Assembly: GCA_964525185.1 (NCBI GenBank)
Contig: CAZGFQ010000006.1
Coordinates: forward strand, 13,697-77,696
Source of the DNA: JABHGY01 sp964525185
GTDB taxonomy: Bacteria > Fidelibacterota > Marinisomatia > Marinisomatales > UBA1611
Direction of reading: 5' to 3'
DNA: 64,000 nt
Shown piece after piece: positions 7,364 to 16,580 of this stretch; position 1 is the first letter of the stretch; every line of letters starts with the position of its first letter. The notes beneath the pieces are model-generated. The model saw nothing but the letters and a program-made list of their open reading frames with translations, was not told the DNA's origin and searched no databases. A program made the position numbers and the translations under genes.

Positions 7364-9673
7364 TTAAAAAATATTAAAAACAGATTTAGCATTTTCTAAT
7401 CTTTCATTGCGTTCGTTTGCAAATCGAGTTATTGCTTTCCATTGCCACTCCGCTGATAAATGAGCCTCATCAATCACTTCATCTAGCGTTCCCCCTGAAC
7501 GCCATCGATCATCCCAATCAGCAGAAATTGAATATTCTTTTACAATTGGATATTTTGCCCAATTATTCATATTCCCAATACTTGTATTTGTAATTATCAT
7601 TGCATCTACCCATTCAGTGTCTGAAATGACAGAATTTTTATATTCATTTGATTGCATTTCAAATAATCCATATGATAAAACAGCTACAATTTTCACATTG
7701 GGCCCATCTTCGGCAAATTGACTCAATAAAGTTAACAATTCATCAATAGCCTTTGTGCCTCGAATAAATACAACTCCTTTATGTGGGCGATTATTATCAT
7801 AATTTCTAATAATGTATGCGCCTTTTGCTGCATCAAAATGACTTGCCATACCTAATGCTTCTCTATTGGGTATTTCCACACCAGGCCGTGTCAAATGAAG
7901 AGCAATAATTGGTATGTCAGCTGCTAAAGCTGCACCCAACATTGCAGGAACTTCATTATACTCATATGGATGCAAATTAAGAACATGTCCCTTTGGAAAT
8001 AATTGAGTTACGCCAGGAGAAAATATTCCAAAATGGGTTCTACTATCTTCAGCTGTTTCCGGGCCACTATGTCCAGCTACCCAAATTGTTTTACCAACTT
8101 TTAACTGAGAATCTTGAGCAACCTGACTAAATAAGCGATAAGCTCCATATTTCAAATACGAAAAAGAACCATATGTGCTAGAAGCGGTATAAAAACCATT
8201 AAAATCATCAAACCCATCGTCAGAAAAGTTTACCGAACTGATTCCAACATTAATCCCTGCATTTGCAAATTCCGTAATCCCTTGTGGCATTAAGGAGCCT
8301 TTTGGATTGTTATCGCGATGATACATACCAGAGTCTGGAGTATTGCCGTATCCTTTAGAAAAACCTGCAATATTAGTTGATCCAGCCAAATCCGCAGAAT
8401 TCACAAGAAATAATGGGCGCCCATATTTTTCCTGTGTATAAGAATTTATCCAGGAACCAAAATCTCCAAACCCGGCTCTGTTAGGGGCTGTTTCACCAGA
8501 TTTTTTATAAAAAGGATAATTTTTATAATCAAACAATACAGGATCATTTAAGGGGTTTTCCTTGAATTGATTATCATCTTCTAACTCCACATTATCGCCT
8601 AACTCAATTAGTCGATCTGCTAGATAATCGAGTAAGCCTTCTTGTTTATCGAATAAGGATAAAACTGATTGGAGCACATCGGCCATTTGGCTTTTATTTG
8701 TTTCATAATCTACTTCAGCTGTATCACCTTGGTGAGGAATTTCAATTCCATATTTTTTTGAATAATTTGATTTTGTTTCCCAAAATTCAGATGAATTTCT
8801 TTTATGTGGTGCTCCGTGACTGGGTGCATCAAATTTGCCGTACCCACGACCTTTTCTCATTTTCATATATATCATTTTAGGTTGATGTGGATTATCATTA
8901 TCCATTAACCGGCAATAGGCGCTCATAAGTTCTTCCCAATTTTCACCATCTTCAACACCTTCAACAGCCCAACCATATGGCTCAAACCAATCGCGAGGTG
9001 TTCCTGCCATTACATCGCTAAAGGGGCGACCATCAATTCCAAAATCATTCCAATCCACAAGTGTTATGAAGTTGCCTAATCCTAAGCCATATGCAGAATT
9101 TTTTGTTTCATGAATCACACCTGGAGTTAAACCACCTTCTCCTTCAATTGTAAATACCTTAACCTGATTCATACCCGCGTATTTCAAAGCAAATGCTTGC
9201 CCCGCTGCAATAGGAAACCCGTGCCCACTTGGTCCAGTATTTGATTTAAAAAATAATGTTTTTCCTTCCATTTCCGCATGCCCTGGAAGCCCGCCCCTGC
9301 GACGCAACGTTAATACATCTTCCCATGTAAGGGTGAATTTTTCTCCTAGCGGATTTAAATATTTATCATCTCCGGTTTGTTGATATTTTCTACGTAACGC
9401 TTCATTAAACACAGCTAGGGTAGCATATACAACTGGGTTGGCATGTCCAGCACTTAATATAAATCTATCTCCATATCGCTTACCCGGATTTCGAATATCC
9501 CACGACATAGCTCCAGATAATAGTGTTGAAACTAGCGCATACACTTTTGATCGACTTCCGCCCGGGTGCCCACTTTGACTCAAATTCAACATAACATCAA
9601 TATGTTGATCAATCATATCTTTAATGGATTCCCAATATTTAAAATCGGGTTTTAATTCATAAAGCGTTTTCAT
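7364..9673 (-). CDS. Transketolase-like thiamine diphosphate enzyme (divergent)
   Basis: The 769-residue protein has the three-domain transketolase plan. The TPP-binding N-terminal part contains SGHPGGSRS (about 34-42), LSAGHANP, a PGHAEMEG segment and GPSGHGFP. The cofactor motif reads GEGGLTPG followed by HET and DWN, where classical enzymes have GDGxxxEG, HEA and DxN; Glu thus replaces the Mg-binding Asp. The pyrimidine domain keeps SADLAGSTN and a Glu in GITEFANAG, while the usual THDSxxxGEDGPTH block is here AGHSGPETAEDSRTH. It overlaps uvrA by 1 base. A sugar-phosphate ketol transfer is expected from the family, but the altered motifs make the substrate uncertain. Confidence 0.78.
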   Translation of the reverse strand: MKTLYELKPDFKYWESIKDMIDQHIDVMLNLSQSGHPGGSRSKVYALVSTLLSGAMSWDIRNPGKRYGDRFILSAGHANPVVYATLAVFNEALRRKYQQTGDDKYLNPLGEKFTLTWEDVLTLRRRGGLPGHAEMEGKTLFFKSNTGPSGHGFPIAAGQAFALKYAGMNQVKVFTIEGEGGLTPGVIHETKNSAYGLGLGNFITLVDWNDFGIDGRPFSDVMAGTPRDWFEPYGWAVEGVEDGENWEELMSAYCRLMDNDNPHQPKMIYMKMRKGRGYGKFDAPSHGAPHKRNSSEFWETKSNYSKKYGIEIPHQGDTAEVDYETNKSQMADVLQSVLSLFDKQEGLLDYLADRLIELGDNVELEDDNQFKENPLNDPVLFDYKNYPFYKKSGETAPNRAGFGDFGSWINSYTQEKYGRPLFLVNSADLAGSTNIAGFSKGYGNTPDSGMYHRDNNPKGSLMPQGITEFANAGINVGISSVNFSDDGFDDFNGFYTASSTYGSFSYLKYGAYRLFSQVAQDSQLKVGKTIWVAGHSGPETAEDSRTHFGIFSPGVTQLFPKGHVLNLHPYEYNEVPAMLGAALAADIPIIALHLTRPGVEIPNREALGMASHFDAAKGAYIIRNYDNNRPHKGVVFIRGTKAIDELLTLLSQFAEDGPNVKIVAVLSYGLFEMQSNEYKNSVISDTEWVDAMIITNTSIGNMNNWAKYPIVKEYSISADWDDRWRSGGTLDEVIDEAHLSAEWQWKAITRFANERNERLENAKSVFNIF

Positions 9674-12513
9674 TATTTCTTTCCTTTTTCTTTGAATAGT
9701 TTGTTTAAATAGTGTCCTGTATAAGAATTTTTAACTTTAGCAACTTGTTCGGGTGTTCCCACGGCTAAAACAGTCCCTCCTTCATCACCTCCCTCAGGGC
9801 CAAGATCTATAATCCAATCAGCTGTTTTAATTACATCTAAATTATGTTCAATGACAACGACCGTATTCCCCCGGTCTACTAATTTTTGCAATACATTTAA
9901 AAGCATTCTAATATCTTCAAAATGTAAACCGGTTGTCGGTTCATCAAGGATATAGAAAGTTTTTGATGTGCTTGTTTTTGATAATTCTGTTGCCAATTTA
10001 ACGCGTTGAGCCTCACCACCGGATAGGGTTGTTGCTTGTTGCCCTAAATGGATATACCCCAAACCAACCTCATTTAAAGTGGTTAATTTTTTCTTTATTG
10101 GAGGAATATGCTCAAAAAAGCCCAACGCCTCTGAAACGGACATTTCCAATACTTCGGCAATAGATTTTCCTCTATATTTAATTTCTAATGTTTCGCGGTT
10201 ATACCTTTTGCCATTACAAACTTCACAAGTCACATAAACATCCGGGAGAAAATTCATTTCTATTTTTATTATACCATCTCCTTCGCAAGATGCACAGCGA
10301 CCACCTTTTACGTTAAATGAGAATCGTCCTGGCTTATATCCCCGAATTTTTGCTTCCGACAATTTGGCAAATAAGTCTCGAATATGTGTAAATAAGCCCG
10401 TATAGGTAGCAGGGTTTGATCGGGGAGTTCTTCCAATTGGCCTTTGATCTATATCAACGACTTTATCAATATATTTTATACCATCGATTGTTTCATACGA
10501 AAGAGGATATTGGCGAGAATTTGTAATATGTTTAGCTAAAGCAGGATAAAGAGTTTCATTTACTAGTGTACTTTTCCCGCTTCCAGAAACACCTGTAACA
10601 ACCACAAATCGACTTAAAGGAAATTTAACATTTATCTTTTTTAGATTATTCCCCGTTGCTCCATTTAATGTTAAATAATAAGATTCACACCTTCTTCTAT
10701 TTGATGGAATAGGTATTTTCTTTTTTCCCGATAAATACTTTCCAGTAAGAGATTTTTTACTTTTTAATAAATCAGTCGGTGACCCAGAAAATGTAATTTC
10801 ACCACCATAAATTCCTGCTCCGGGCCCTAAATCTATCACATGATCCGCTTCTAGCATTGTTTCTTCGTCATGCTCCACAACTAAAATTGAATTTCCAATA
10901 TCTCTTAATGTTTTCAATGTATTTAATAATCTATTGTTATCTCGTGGGTGTAAGCCGATGGATGGTTCATCTAATATATATAATACACCCATTAGTTGAG
11001 ACCCAATTTGAGTTGCCAATCTAATTCGCTGTGCTTCTCCACCCGATAATGTAGTTGCCGAACGATCTAGTGTTAAATAGTTTAGCCCAACATTTACCAA
11101 AAACCCTAAACGCTGTTTTAATTCTTTGATTATTTGGTCTGCAATTGTTTGGTGCATTTTTGATAATTCAATGTTCTCAAAAAAAGCATGAATATCTTTA
11201 ATCGATCTTGATGATAAATCACCTAAAGTAATGTTATTCACCTTTACGCCTAAAGATTCTTTTTTTAGCCGACTCCCTTTACATTCTGAACATGGGCGCA
11301 TGCTCATAAATTGTTCAATCCATTCTCGTATTCCGGCAGATTTAGTTTGTTTATAGCGACGAATTAAGTTTGGAATTGCTCCTTCCCACCCGCCAGTATA
11401 CGTCCCAGACCACCGTTCAGATGAGTATGACATTTCAAATTTTTCTTTACCGGTACCAAATAGAAGAATTTGTCTAATAGCTGGATCTAGCTTTATCCAA
11501 GGAGTTGTAAAATTAAATTCATAATGTTTAGCTAAACTTTTTAATATGCTCCCATACCAATTGCCTCTAGGCTGTTCACCTAACGGAGCAATACCTCCTT
11601 GAATTAATGATTTTGTTTTATCTGGAACTATTAGCTCTGGATCCACTTCCATATGCGACCCAAGTCCATCACATTTTGGACATGCACCATATGGCGAATT
11701 AAAAGAAAACATTCTTGGCACCATTTCTTCCATACTTACTTCACAATCTGGGCATGCAAAATGTTCGCTAAAAATATGTTCCTTATTTGGTAATTCATGA
11801 ACCACTATAAGACCGCTACCTATCTTAAGAGCAAGTTCTACAGATTCGGTTAATCTGTCTTGTATTTTATCCTTAATTTGAATTCGATCTACAACTACTT
11901 CGATTGTATGTTTTTTATTTTTATTAAGAATAATTTTATCATCTACGGAATAAACATCACCGTCTACGCGTACACGAAGAAAACCCTCCCTTCGAACCTC
12001 GTCTAAGACTCCCTTGTGCTCTCCTTTTCGTCCGCGGACTAGAGGAGCTAGGATGTGTAATTTAGTATTCTCAGAAAATTTAGAAACAGTATCAACAATT
12101 TGTTGAACTGTTTGCTTTTGAATGGGTTTACTGCATTTCCAACAATGAGGAATTCCAATATGAGCATAAAGGAGGCGAAGATAATCGTGGATTTCTGTTA
12201 CTGTCCCAACCGTTGAGCGCGGGTTTCGAGCTGTCGCTTTTTGTTCTATTGAGATGGCTGGTGATAAACCTTCTATAGTATCCATATCTGGTTTTTCCAT
12301 CAGCCCAAGGAATTGTCGCGCATATGAAGAAAGCGACTCTACATATCGACGCTGACCTTCCGCATAAATGGTGTCAAAAGCTAAGGACGATTTACCTGAT
12401 CCTGATAATCCCGTAATAACAACTAACTTATCCCGAGGAATTTCAACATTAATGTTTTTTAGGTTATGTTGGCGTGCGCCTTTAATTATAAGTTTATTGT
12501 TTAGTATGCCCAT
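9673..12513 (-). CDS. uvrA: Excinuclease ABC subunit A
   Basis: DNA damage sensor of nucleotide excision repair; a dimeric ABC-type ATPase that loads UvrB. At 946 residues it has full family length. The first Walker A is GLSGSGKSS (35-43), the second is GVSGSGKST about residue 650, and both ABC signatures (TLSGGEAQRIRLA and TLSGGEAQRVKLA) are present. Zinc-binding cysteine pairs occur at CWKCSKP, CPDC/CPKC, CSECKG and the C-terminal CASCEGDG-to-CEVCNG insertion. uvrB and uvrC are not in the window. Two palindromes lie 60-93 bases upstream of the ATG and may be operators. Confidence 0.98.
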   Translation of the reverse strand: MGILNNKLIIKGARQHNLKNINVEIPRDKLVVITGLSGSGKSSLAFDTIYAEGQRRYVESLSSYARQFLGLMEKPDMDTIEGLSPAISIEQKATARNPRSTVGTVTEIHDYLRLLYAHIGIPHCWKCSKPIQKQTVQQIVDTVSKFSENTKLHILAPLVRGRKGEHKGVLDEVRREGFLRVRVDGDVYSVDDKIILNKNKKHTIEVVVDRIQIKDKIQDRLTESVELALKIGSGLIVVHELPNKEHIFSEHFACPDCEVSMEEMVPRMFSFNSPYGACPKCDGLGSHMEVDPELIVPDKTKSLIQGGIAPLGEQPRGNWYGSILKSLAKHYEFNFTTPWIKLDPAIRQILLFGTGKEKFEMSYSSERWSGTYTGGWEGAIPNLIRRYKQTKSAGIREWIEQFMSMRPCSECKGSRLKKESLGVKVNNITLGDLSSRSIKDIHAFFENIELSKMHQTIADQIIKELKQRLGFLVNVGLNYLTLDRSATTLSGGEAQRIRLATQIGSQLMGVLYILDEPSIGLHPRDNNRLLNTLKTLRDIGNSILVVEHDEETMLEADHVIDLGPGAGIYGGEITFSGSPTDLLKSKKSLTGKYLSGKKKIPIPSNRRRCESYYLTLNGATGNNLKKINVKFPLSRFVVVTGVSGSGKSTLVNETLYPALAKHITNSRQYPLSYETIDGIKYIDKVVDIDQRPIGRTPRSNPATYTGLFTHIRDLFAKLSEAKIRGYKPGRFSFNVKGGRCASCEGDGIIKIEMNFLPDVYVTCEVCNGKRYNRETLEIKYRGKSIAEVLEMSVSEALGFFEHIPPIKKKLTTLNEVGLGYIHLGQQATTLSGGEAQRVKLATELSKTSTSKTFYILDEPTTGLHFEDIRMLLNVLQKLVDRGNTVVVIEHNLDVIKTADWIIDLGPEGGDEGGTVLAVGTPEQVAKVKNSYTGHYLNKLFKEKGKK

Positions 12514-12572
12514 TTCTTAGTCAAATTGACCTGAAATTTAAGCCTTTTCGATTTATGAACAGATAAACATTT

Positions 12573-12606
12573 GTTGAATATTCAACGGTTTTTCTTAACT
12601 TAAGAA
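12573..12606. promoter_or_regulatory. Pair of palindromes upstream of uvrA (candidate operator)
   Basis: A perfect 14-base palindrome GTTGAATATTCAAC occupies 12573-12586. Six bases away, TTCTTAA-C-TTAAGAA (12592-12606) is a perfect 7+7 inverted repeat with one central base. Both lie in the 188-base gap upstream of uvrA. A protein-binding role, for instance an SOS-type repressor, is inference; I do not recognise either as a known LexA box, and AT-rich DNA gives short palindromes by chance. Confidence 0.35.
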
Positions 12607-12701
12607 TTGAGAAAATAATTTAAAACAACTATGGCCCTTATTCAGTAATTCAAACGCAATATAATTTGAATGTTTAAGTTTGGAACGTCTTATAAAAAGA
12701 A

Positions 12702-13283
12702 TTAAAACCCTAATTGGTAAAATATTTTTTCTCCACCCTTCATTTTGGGCGAGCAAACCAATTCTACTTCTTTGGGTAGTTTTTTGAAATCATACACTAA
12801 TTCGGCAATAACAGATTTATTCTTAGCCATTCCGAACGAAACGGTATTTCTTCCTTCAAATGGATTTAATTCAGCTTTATTTTCTCCTGCGCCAATTAAT
12901 TTAATTTGCGTCATAGCAGAAAAATCAAATGGCTTTTTTCCTGAATTAGTTATCTTCATTTTAAGCGTTACTTGATTTCCATTTTTTTTAGCGCTAATTA
13001 ATTTATATTTTACATTTTCTGCAATTTGCTCCGCGCCAATTGGGAGAGAGACCCGCCCATCATTTAACGCATTTACGGGGATATAAAACTCAATAGTTGC
13101 TTTAACATATTTTCCTGATTTGTCTAATTTCAATTTTGTAACCTGTGTGCCGCTAGCTAAGGACCCAATTGAAGAATTTTCGTTAGCATTAATATATATG
13201 TCAGAGCCCGACTTTAGTGTCGTTGATTGCCCCAATAATATTCCCCCAACTAATATAATCGCTAACCAGAGCATTTTCTTCAT
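12702..13283 (-). CDS. Exported protein of unknown function linked to MotAB
   Basis: A 193-residue protein with a hydrophobic N-terminal signal (MKKMLWLAIILVGGILLGQS). Residues about 20-60 (SGSDIYINANENSSIGSLASG and following) resemble a bacterial SH3-like segment, and the remainder is beta-rich with the ITNSGKKPFDFSAM text seen in DUF4352-type immunoglobulin-like domains. These domain hints are from general resemblance only. Its start overlaps the MotB-like stop by 1 base, so it is very probably translated with the stator genes and may act in the periplasm beside MotB. No catalytic motif is visible. Confidence 0.7.
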   Translation of the reverse strand: MKKMLWLAIILVGGILLGQSTTLKSGSDIYINANENSSIGSLASGTQVTKLKLDKSGKYVKATIEFYIPVNALNDGRVSLPIGAEQIAENVKYKLISAKKNGNQVTLKMKITNSGKKPFDFSAMTQIKLIGAGENKAELNPFEGRNTVSFGMAKNKSVIAELVYDFKKLPKEVELVCSPKMKGGEKIFYQLGF

Positions 13284-14008
13284 TATAAGGTTTCTCCATT
13301 TACTTTTTCTTTAATAAAGGCATCTAAATATATTTCAACTCTCCTATTTTTCCCGCGCGCATCTTGTAGGGCAACTGTATTCTTTATTCCTCCGGTTTCG
13401 ATGACAGGTCTAAATTCTCCATATCCCATTGCTGAAAAGAATTTTTCATCTAATTGCGCATATTTACTTAACAAACGAACCAAGTTTAAAGATCGAGCGG
13501 ATGATAGCTCCCAATTGCTAGGAAAAGCTGCTCGTTTGGGAAGCGGCAAATCATCTGTATGGCCTTCACACCTTATTTCTACATTTAATAATTCATCCCG
13601 TTTTTCAATTAAATCTAATAACCCAGCATAACCTTCGTCAGTGTATACATTCAGCACTTTGGATGTCCTAATAATACCCCCAATCTGAATCAATAAAGGG
13701 TAAACCCTAGGATCAACATCAGCTGACATAGATTTAAATAATTTCCCGCGCATTGTAATTTTTATCCCTTTGGTTACGCGATCAACTTGAACGTAGGACG
13801 ATGATACGTTTTCAGCTAATTCTTCATATGTTTCATCTAGTAATTTATTTATAACACGATCGATATGCTTTTCCGCATCATTCAATATCACTAACAACAT
13901 AATGAAAAATGTAAGAAGAAGTGTGACTAAATCAGCAAAAGTGAGTGCCCAGGCTGTGGATTTTGCCTTACGCTCATTGAGAGTTATTTCTTTTTTTACT
14001 TGAAGCAA
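13283..14008 (-). CDS. motB: MotB/OmpA-family stator protein
   Basis: A 241-residue inner-membrane protein with one transmembrane helix (about 20-45) and an OmpA/MotB peptidoglycan-binding domain at about 140-235. The helix carries Asp26 in TFADLVTLLLTFFIMLL, the conserved proton-binding residue of MotB. The C-terminal domain shows EIRCEGHTDDLPL, SNWELSSARSLNLVR and GYGEFRPV followed by NRRVEI, the peptidoglycan-binding signature. It follows motA by 8 bases. The pair forms an ion-driven stator; whether it drives a flagellum or another device is unknown, because no flagellar gene is in the window. Confidence 0.88.
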   Translation of the reverse strand: MLQVKKEITLNERKAKSTAWALTFADLVTLLLTFFIMLLVILNDAEKHIDRVINKLLDETYEELAENVSSSYVQVDRVTKGIKITMRGKLFKSMSADVDPRVYPLLIQIGGIIRTSKVLNVYTDEGYAGLLDLIEKRDELLNVEIRCEGHTDDLPLPKRAAFPSNWELSSARSLNLVRLLSKYAQLDEKFFSAMGYGEFRPVIETGGIKNTVALQDARGKNRRVEIYLDAFIKEKVNGETL

Positions 14009-14016
14009 GTGTCTGC

Positions 14017-14814
14017 TTATTCGGTGCGTAAATTAGATGGAATGAAGGTCATCAGTTTTTCACGTATTAAAATTGGATGTTCCTTCGAATGAAGGCTGAT
14101 GATACCTTCAACAATAATATTTTTCATCATTAATTCATCCTCTGATTTGCGTTTTAATTTCCCACCAATTGGTAGAAAAATTAAATTCGCAAATAAGACA
14201 CCATAAAATGTGGTAATTAGAGCAAGCCCCATGCCTCCTAAAAGCTCAGCAAATTTTGCCGCAACATCAAAGTTTAATGTTTCATCTCCTGAACCGCCAA
14301 AATTATTCATCATTACAATTAAGCCAAGAACTGTTCCAAGCATTCCAAAGGCAGGCGCATAAGAACCCATATATAAGAATATTTCTTGGCCAGAAATGTG
14401 GCGACTCATAATATTGCTCATTTCCATTCTTAAATAATCTCTAAGTCTGGCTGAATCACGCTCATTGATTGCAAGTTCAATGCCTTTTCTAAGGAATTTG
14501 CTCTCAATTTGGTCAAGCTCTCCTTCTAAAGAAAGAATACCATCTTTTCGAGCTTTTTCAGCTTTTTGGACTAATTGTTCGATGGTTTGGATATAATCGA
14601 ATCGCTCTTTTATAAATACATTTTTTAATATACTTCCAACACCTAAAAAAACTTTTAGTGGATAATTAACCAATGTTGCAGCGATGGTTCCACCTAAAAC
14701 CAATAAAACTGAATTCACATTTAAAAACCAATAAAGTTCGCCTCCGCCATTAATGATTCCGACAATTATAACGCCGAAACCTGCTGTGAGGCCTATTGCA
14801 GTACCTAAATCCAT
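14017..14814 (-). CDS. motA: MotA/TolQ/ExbB-family stator protein
   Basis: A 265-residue inner-membrane protein that pairs with MotB as an ion channel. It has four hydrophobic segments (about 5-22, 33-52, 148-170, 186-208) and a cytoplasmic loop between the second and third. The N-terminal DLGTAIGLTAGFGVIIVGI text and the APAFGMLGTVLGLIVMM block with a GGMGLALITTFYG segment are diagnostic for the MotA branch rather than ExbB. The loop carries charged residues (RDYLRMEMSN, ERDSARLR) comparable to the rotor-interacting region. It is first in the three-gene set motA, motB, small exported protein. Confidence 0.88.
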   Translation of the reverse strand: MDLGTAIGLTAGFGVIIVGIINGGGELYWFLNVNSVLLVLGGTIAATLVNYPLKVFLGVGSILKNVFIKERFDYIQTIEQLVQKAEKARKDGILSLEGELDQIESKFLRKGIELAINERDSARLRDYLRMEMSNIMSRHISGQEIFLYMGSYAPAFGMLGTVLGLIVMMNNFGGSGDETLNFDVAAKFAELLGGMGLALITTFYGVLFANLIFLPIGGKLKRKSEDELMMKNIIVEGIISLHSKEHPILIREKLMTFIPSNLRTE

Positions 14815-14902
14815 ATTATCCTAAAGTTTATTTATTGTGTGGGAAAAGAAGGCTATCCGCCTGTCTTATCATCATAAATCTTATTGAAAATTAATTTTCG
14901 AT

Positions 14903-15730
14903 TCAATCTTTTTTCTTATGATGATGAAGCGATTTGCTTCCTTCAAATAAGGTGTCTTTTTCTTCTTGGGTTAATTTGTCAAATCCAACCTGATTAATTT
15001 TTTCTAGAATACGATTAATATCCATTTCCATTTTATGGCGCTTGTTTATTGTTTTTTCATGTTGATGAATTTTATACTCTAATACCTGTTTTCGTATAGC
15101 GAATATGGCATCTTTCCATCTAAAGTTTGACCGTAAAATAATAAATCCAATCACCATTCCTGATAAATGTGTCATATGGCTAATATTAGACGTATTTCCA
15201 AGAGATGAGAAAAAAGCAATTGCTCCAATACTTATAACAAACCACACAGATTTAATGGGCAATATACCATAAAGATAGATGGTTCTATTTGGATACATAA
15301 GCCCATATGCTAATAAAACACCATATACTGCGCCACTTGCTCCAACAACAGGTATAATTGAATTAAAATTAAGAATAAATGTAACCAAACCTGAGCCGAC
15401 ACCTGTCATGAAATAATATTTTAAAAAACGCTCTTTCCCCCACACCTTTTCCAATTCTGTTCCAAACATCCAAAGAACAAACATATTAATAAGTACATGC
15501 CAAATACCTCCATGAAAAAACAAATATGTAAAAGGTTGCCAAATCATGAACTGAGACCAAACAGATTTTGGAACAAGACCAAAAAGCTGAAAAAACATTA
15601 TTGATTGTCCCGATAAAGTTTGAAAAAAAAAGATTACAAAATTAACGGTCACTAATAATTTGATAGCATCCGTAAATATTTTCGGTTTGAAAGACAAGCC
15701 TCCTGAAGGTGATTGGAATTGGTATCTCAT
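14903..15730 (-). CDS. Rhomboid-family intramembrane serine protease
   Basis: Cleaves transmembrane proteins inside the membrane. Of 275 residues, about 25-205 form six predicted helices. The rhomboid hallmarks are HGGIWHVLINMFVLWMFG (about 73-90), GASGAVYG with nucleophile Ser132, and HLSGMVIG with His188, so the catalytic dyad is intact. The C-terminal 70 residues are a charged cytoplasmic tail with a predicted helix that ends in KSLHHHKKKD. It is a single gene, divergent from the next plus-strand gene, with an 88-base gap to motA. Confidence 0.92.
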   Translation of the reverse strand: MRYQFQSPSGGLSFKPKIFTDAIKLLVTVNFVIFFFQTLSGQSIMFFQLFGLVPKSVWSQFMIWQPFTYLFFHGGIWHVLINMFVLWMFGTELEKVWGKERFLKYYFMTGVGSGLVTFILNFNSIIPVVGASGAVYGVLLAYGLMYPNRTIYLYGILPIKSVWFVISIGAIAFFSSLGNTSNISHMTHLSGMVIGFIILRSNFRWKDAIFAIRKQVLEYKIHQHEKTINKRHKMEMDINRILEKINQVGFDKLTQEEKDTLFEGSKSLHHHKKKD

Positions 15731-15948
15731 GGTTTCTCAAAATTAATGAAATTTCACACTTTAAAGTACTCATTGATAAAAAAGTTCATTAATAATTACC
15801 TGTCCAAAAAAAATGAAAAGGGTGATCACTATCGCTAATCTATAAATTAGAATAAAAAGGATTTATTACAATCGTTCCGAAAGGTAATAGATTAATCAAA
15901 AAGTAGGTTTAAAATTGGTCCCTTACTGAATGAACAAATGGAACTATT

Positions 15949-16446
15949 TTGAAAAACTTTAATCCTCTGAATTTTTATCCACAAGATGAATTAAGCCAAA
16001 CTTTAAACGAAAGCGCTCTGTCTATTGGCGGAAAAAATTATTTTTTACAACTCTTAGAAGCTGTACGGGATGCGCAACCGCATCCACTCTTAGCTAAAAA
16101 TGCAGAATTTAAATTTTTGGTTGGATCCGTAAAATGGTCAAAGCCAATATTTAGAGAAAAATATACTTTATTTAAACAAGTTAGATTAAATAATAAGGAT
16201 GGTAATATTTTTCCTAAAAAAGGAATAAAGGGGTATAAAAGTATTTTAAATCTTCTTCGAACTTTGAAACCAATTACCTTTACGGTTCAACCTAAAAATA
16301 AAAAAGACGGAAATGGATTTACATTTCAACCATTGATAATTGTGGATGATAATACGACAGAAATAAATCCGCTTTTTGAAGCACTTTTTTTTGCTCCCGT
16401 TTATCAGGTTAAAAAAAGTTTAACATCAAAGAAAAAATCCAATTGA
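15949..16446 (+). CDS. Hypothetical protein, 165 residues
   Basis: I do not recognise this protein. It has no signal peptide or transmembrane helix, is basic overall with a lysine-rich C-terminus (KSLTSKKKSN), and looks like a small cytoplasmic protein. The open frame starts at a TTG preceded by GGAAC about 6 bases away; the ATG 11 bases earlier is in another frame and stops after four codons. It lies in a 0.85-kb stretch between a divergent rhomboid gene and a DUF819 gene. Gene-like composition and length support coding, but the start is uncertain. Confidence 0.55.
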   Translation: MKNFNPLNFYPQDELSQTLNESALSIGGKNYFLQLLEAVRDAQPHPLLAKNAEFKFLVGSVKWSKPIFREKYTLFKQVRLNNKDGNIFPKKGIKGYKSILNLLRTLKPITFTVQPKNKKDGNGFTFQPLIIVDDNTTEINPLFEALFFAPVYQVKKSLTSKKKSN

Positions 16447-16580
16447 ATCGATAACCATGCTTTATATACTCGAACCAAAATCAATTCTAGCGCGAAGTAT
16501 CCAATCCCATTTTCTAAAGGTGACGTGGAAATAGCTTGGACTCAACCCATTATTATACAAAATTATAAAAGAGAATAATT

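Noticed and set aside
14886..14899. Palindrome GAAAATTAATTTTC between motA and the rhomboid gene
   Set aside because: All but two bases are A/T, as expected by chance in this AT-rich DNA; no T-run for a terminator.
16457..16534. 25-codon ATG reading frame between the orphan gene and the DUF819 gene
   Set aside because: Too short, no recognisable family and no ribosome binding site.
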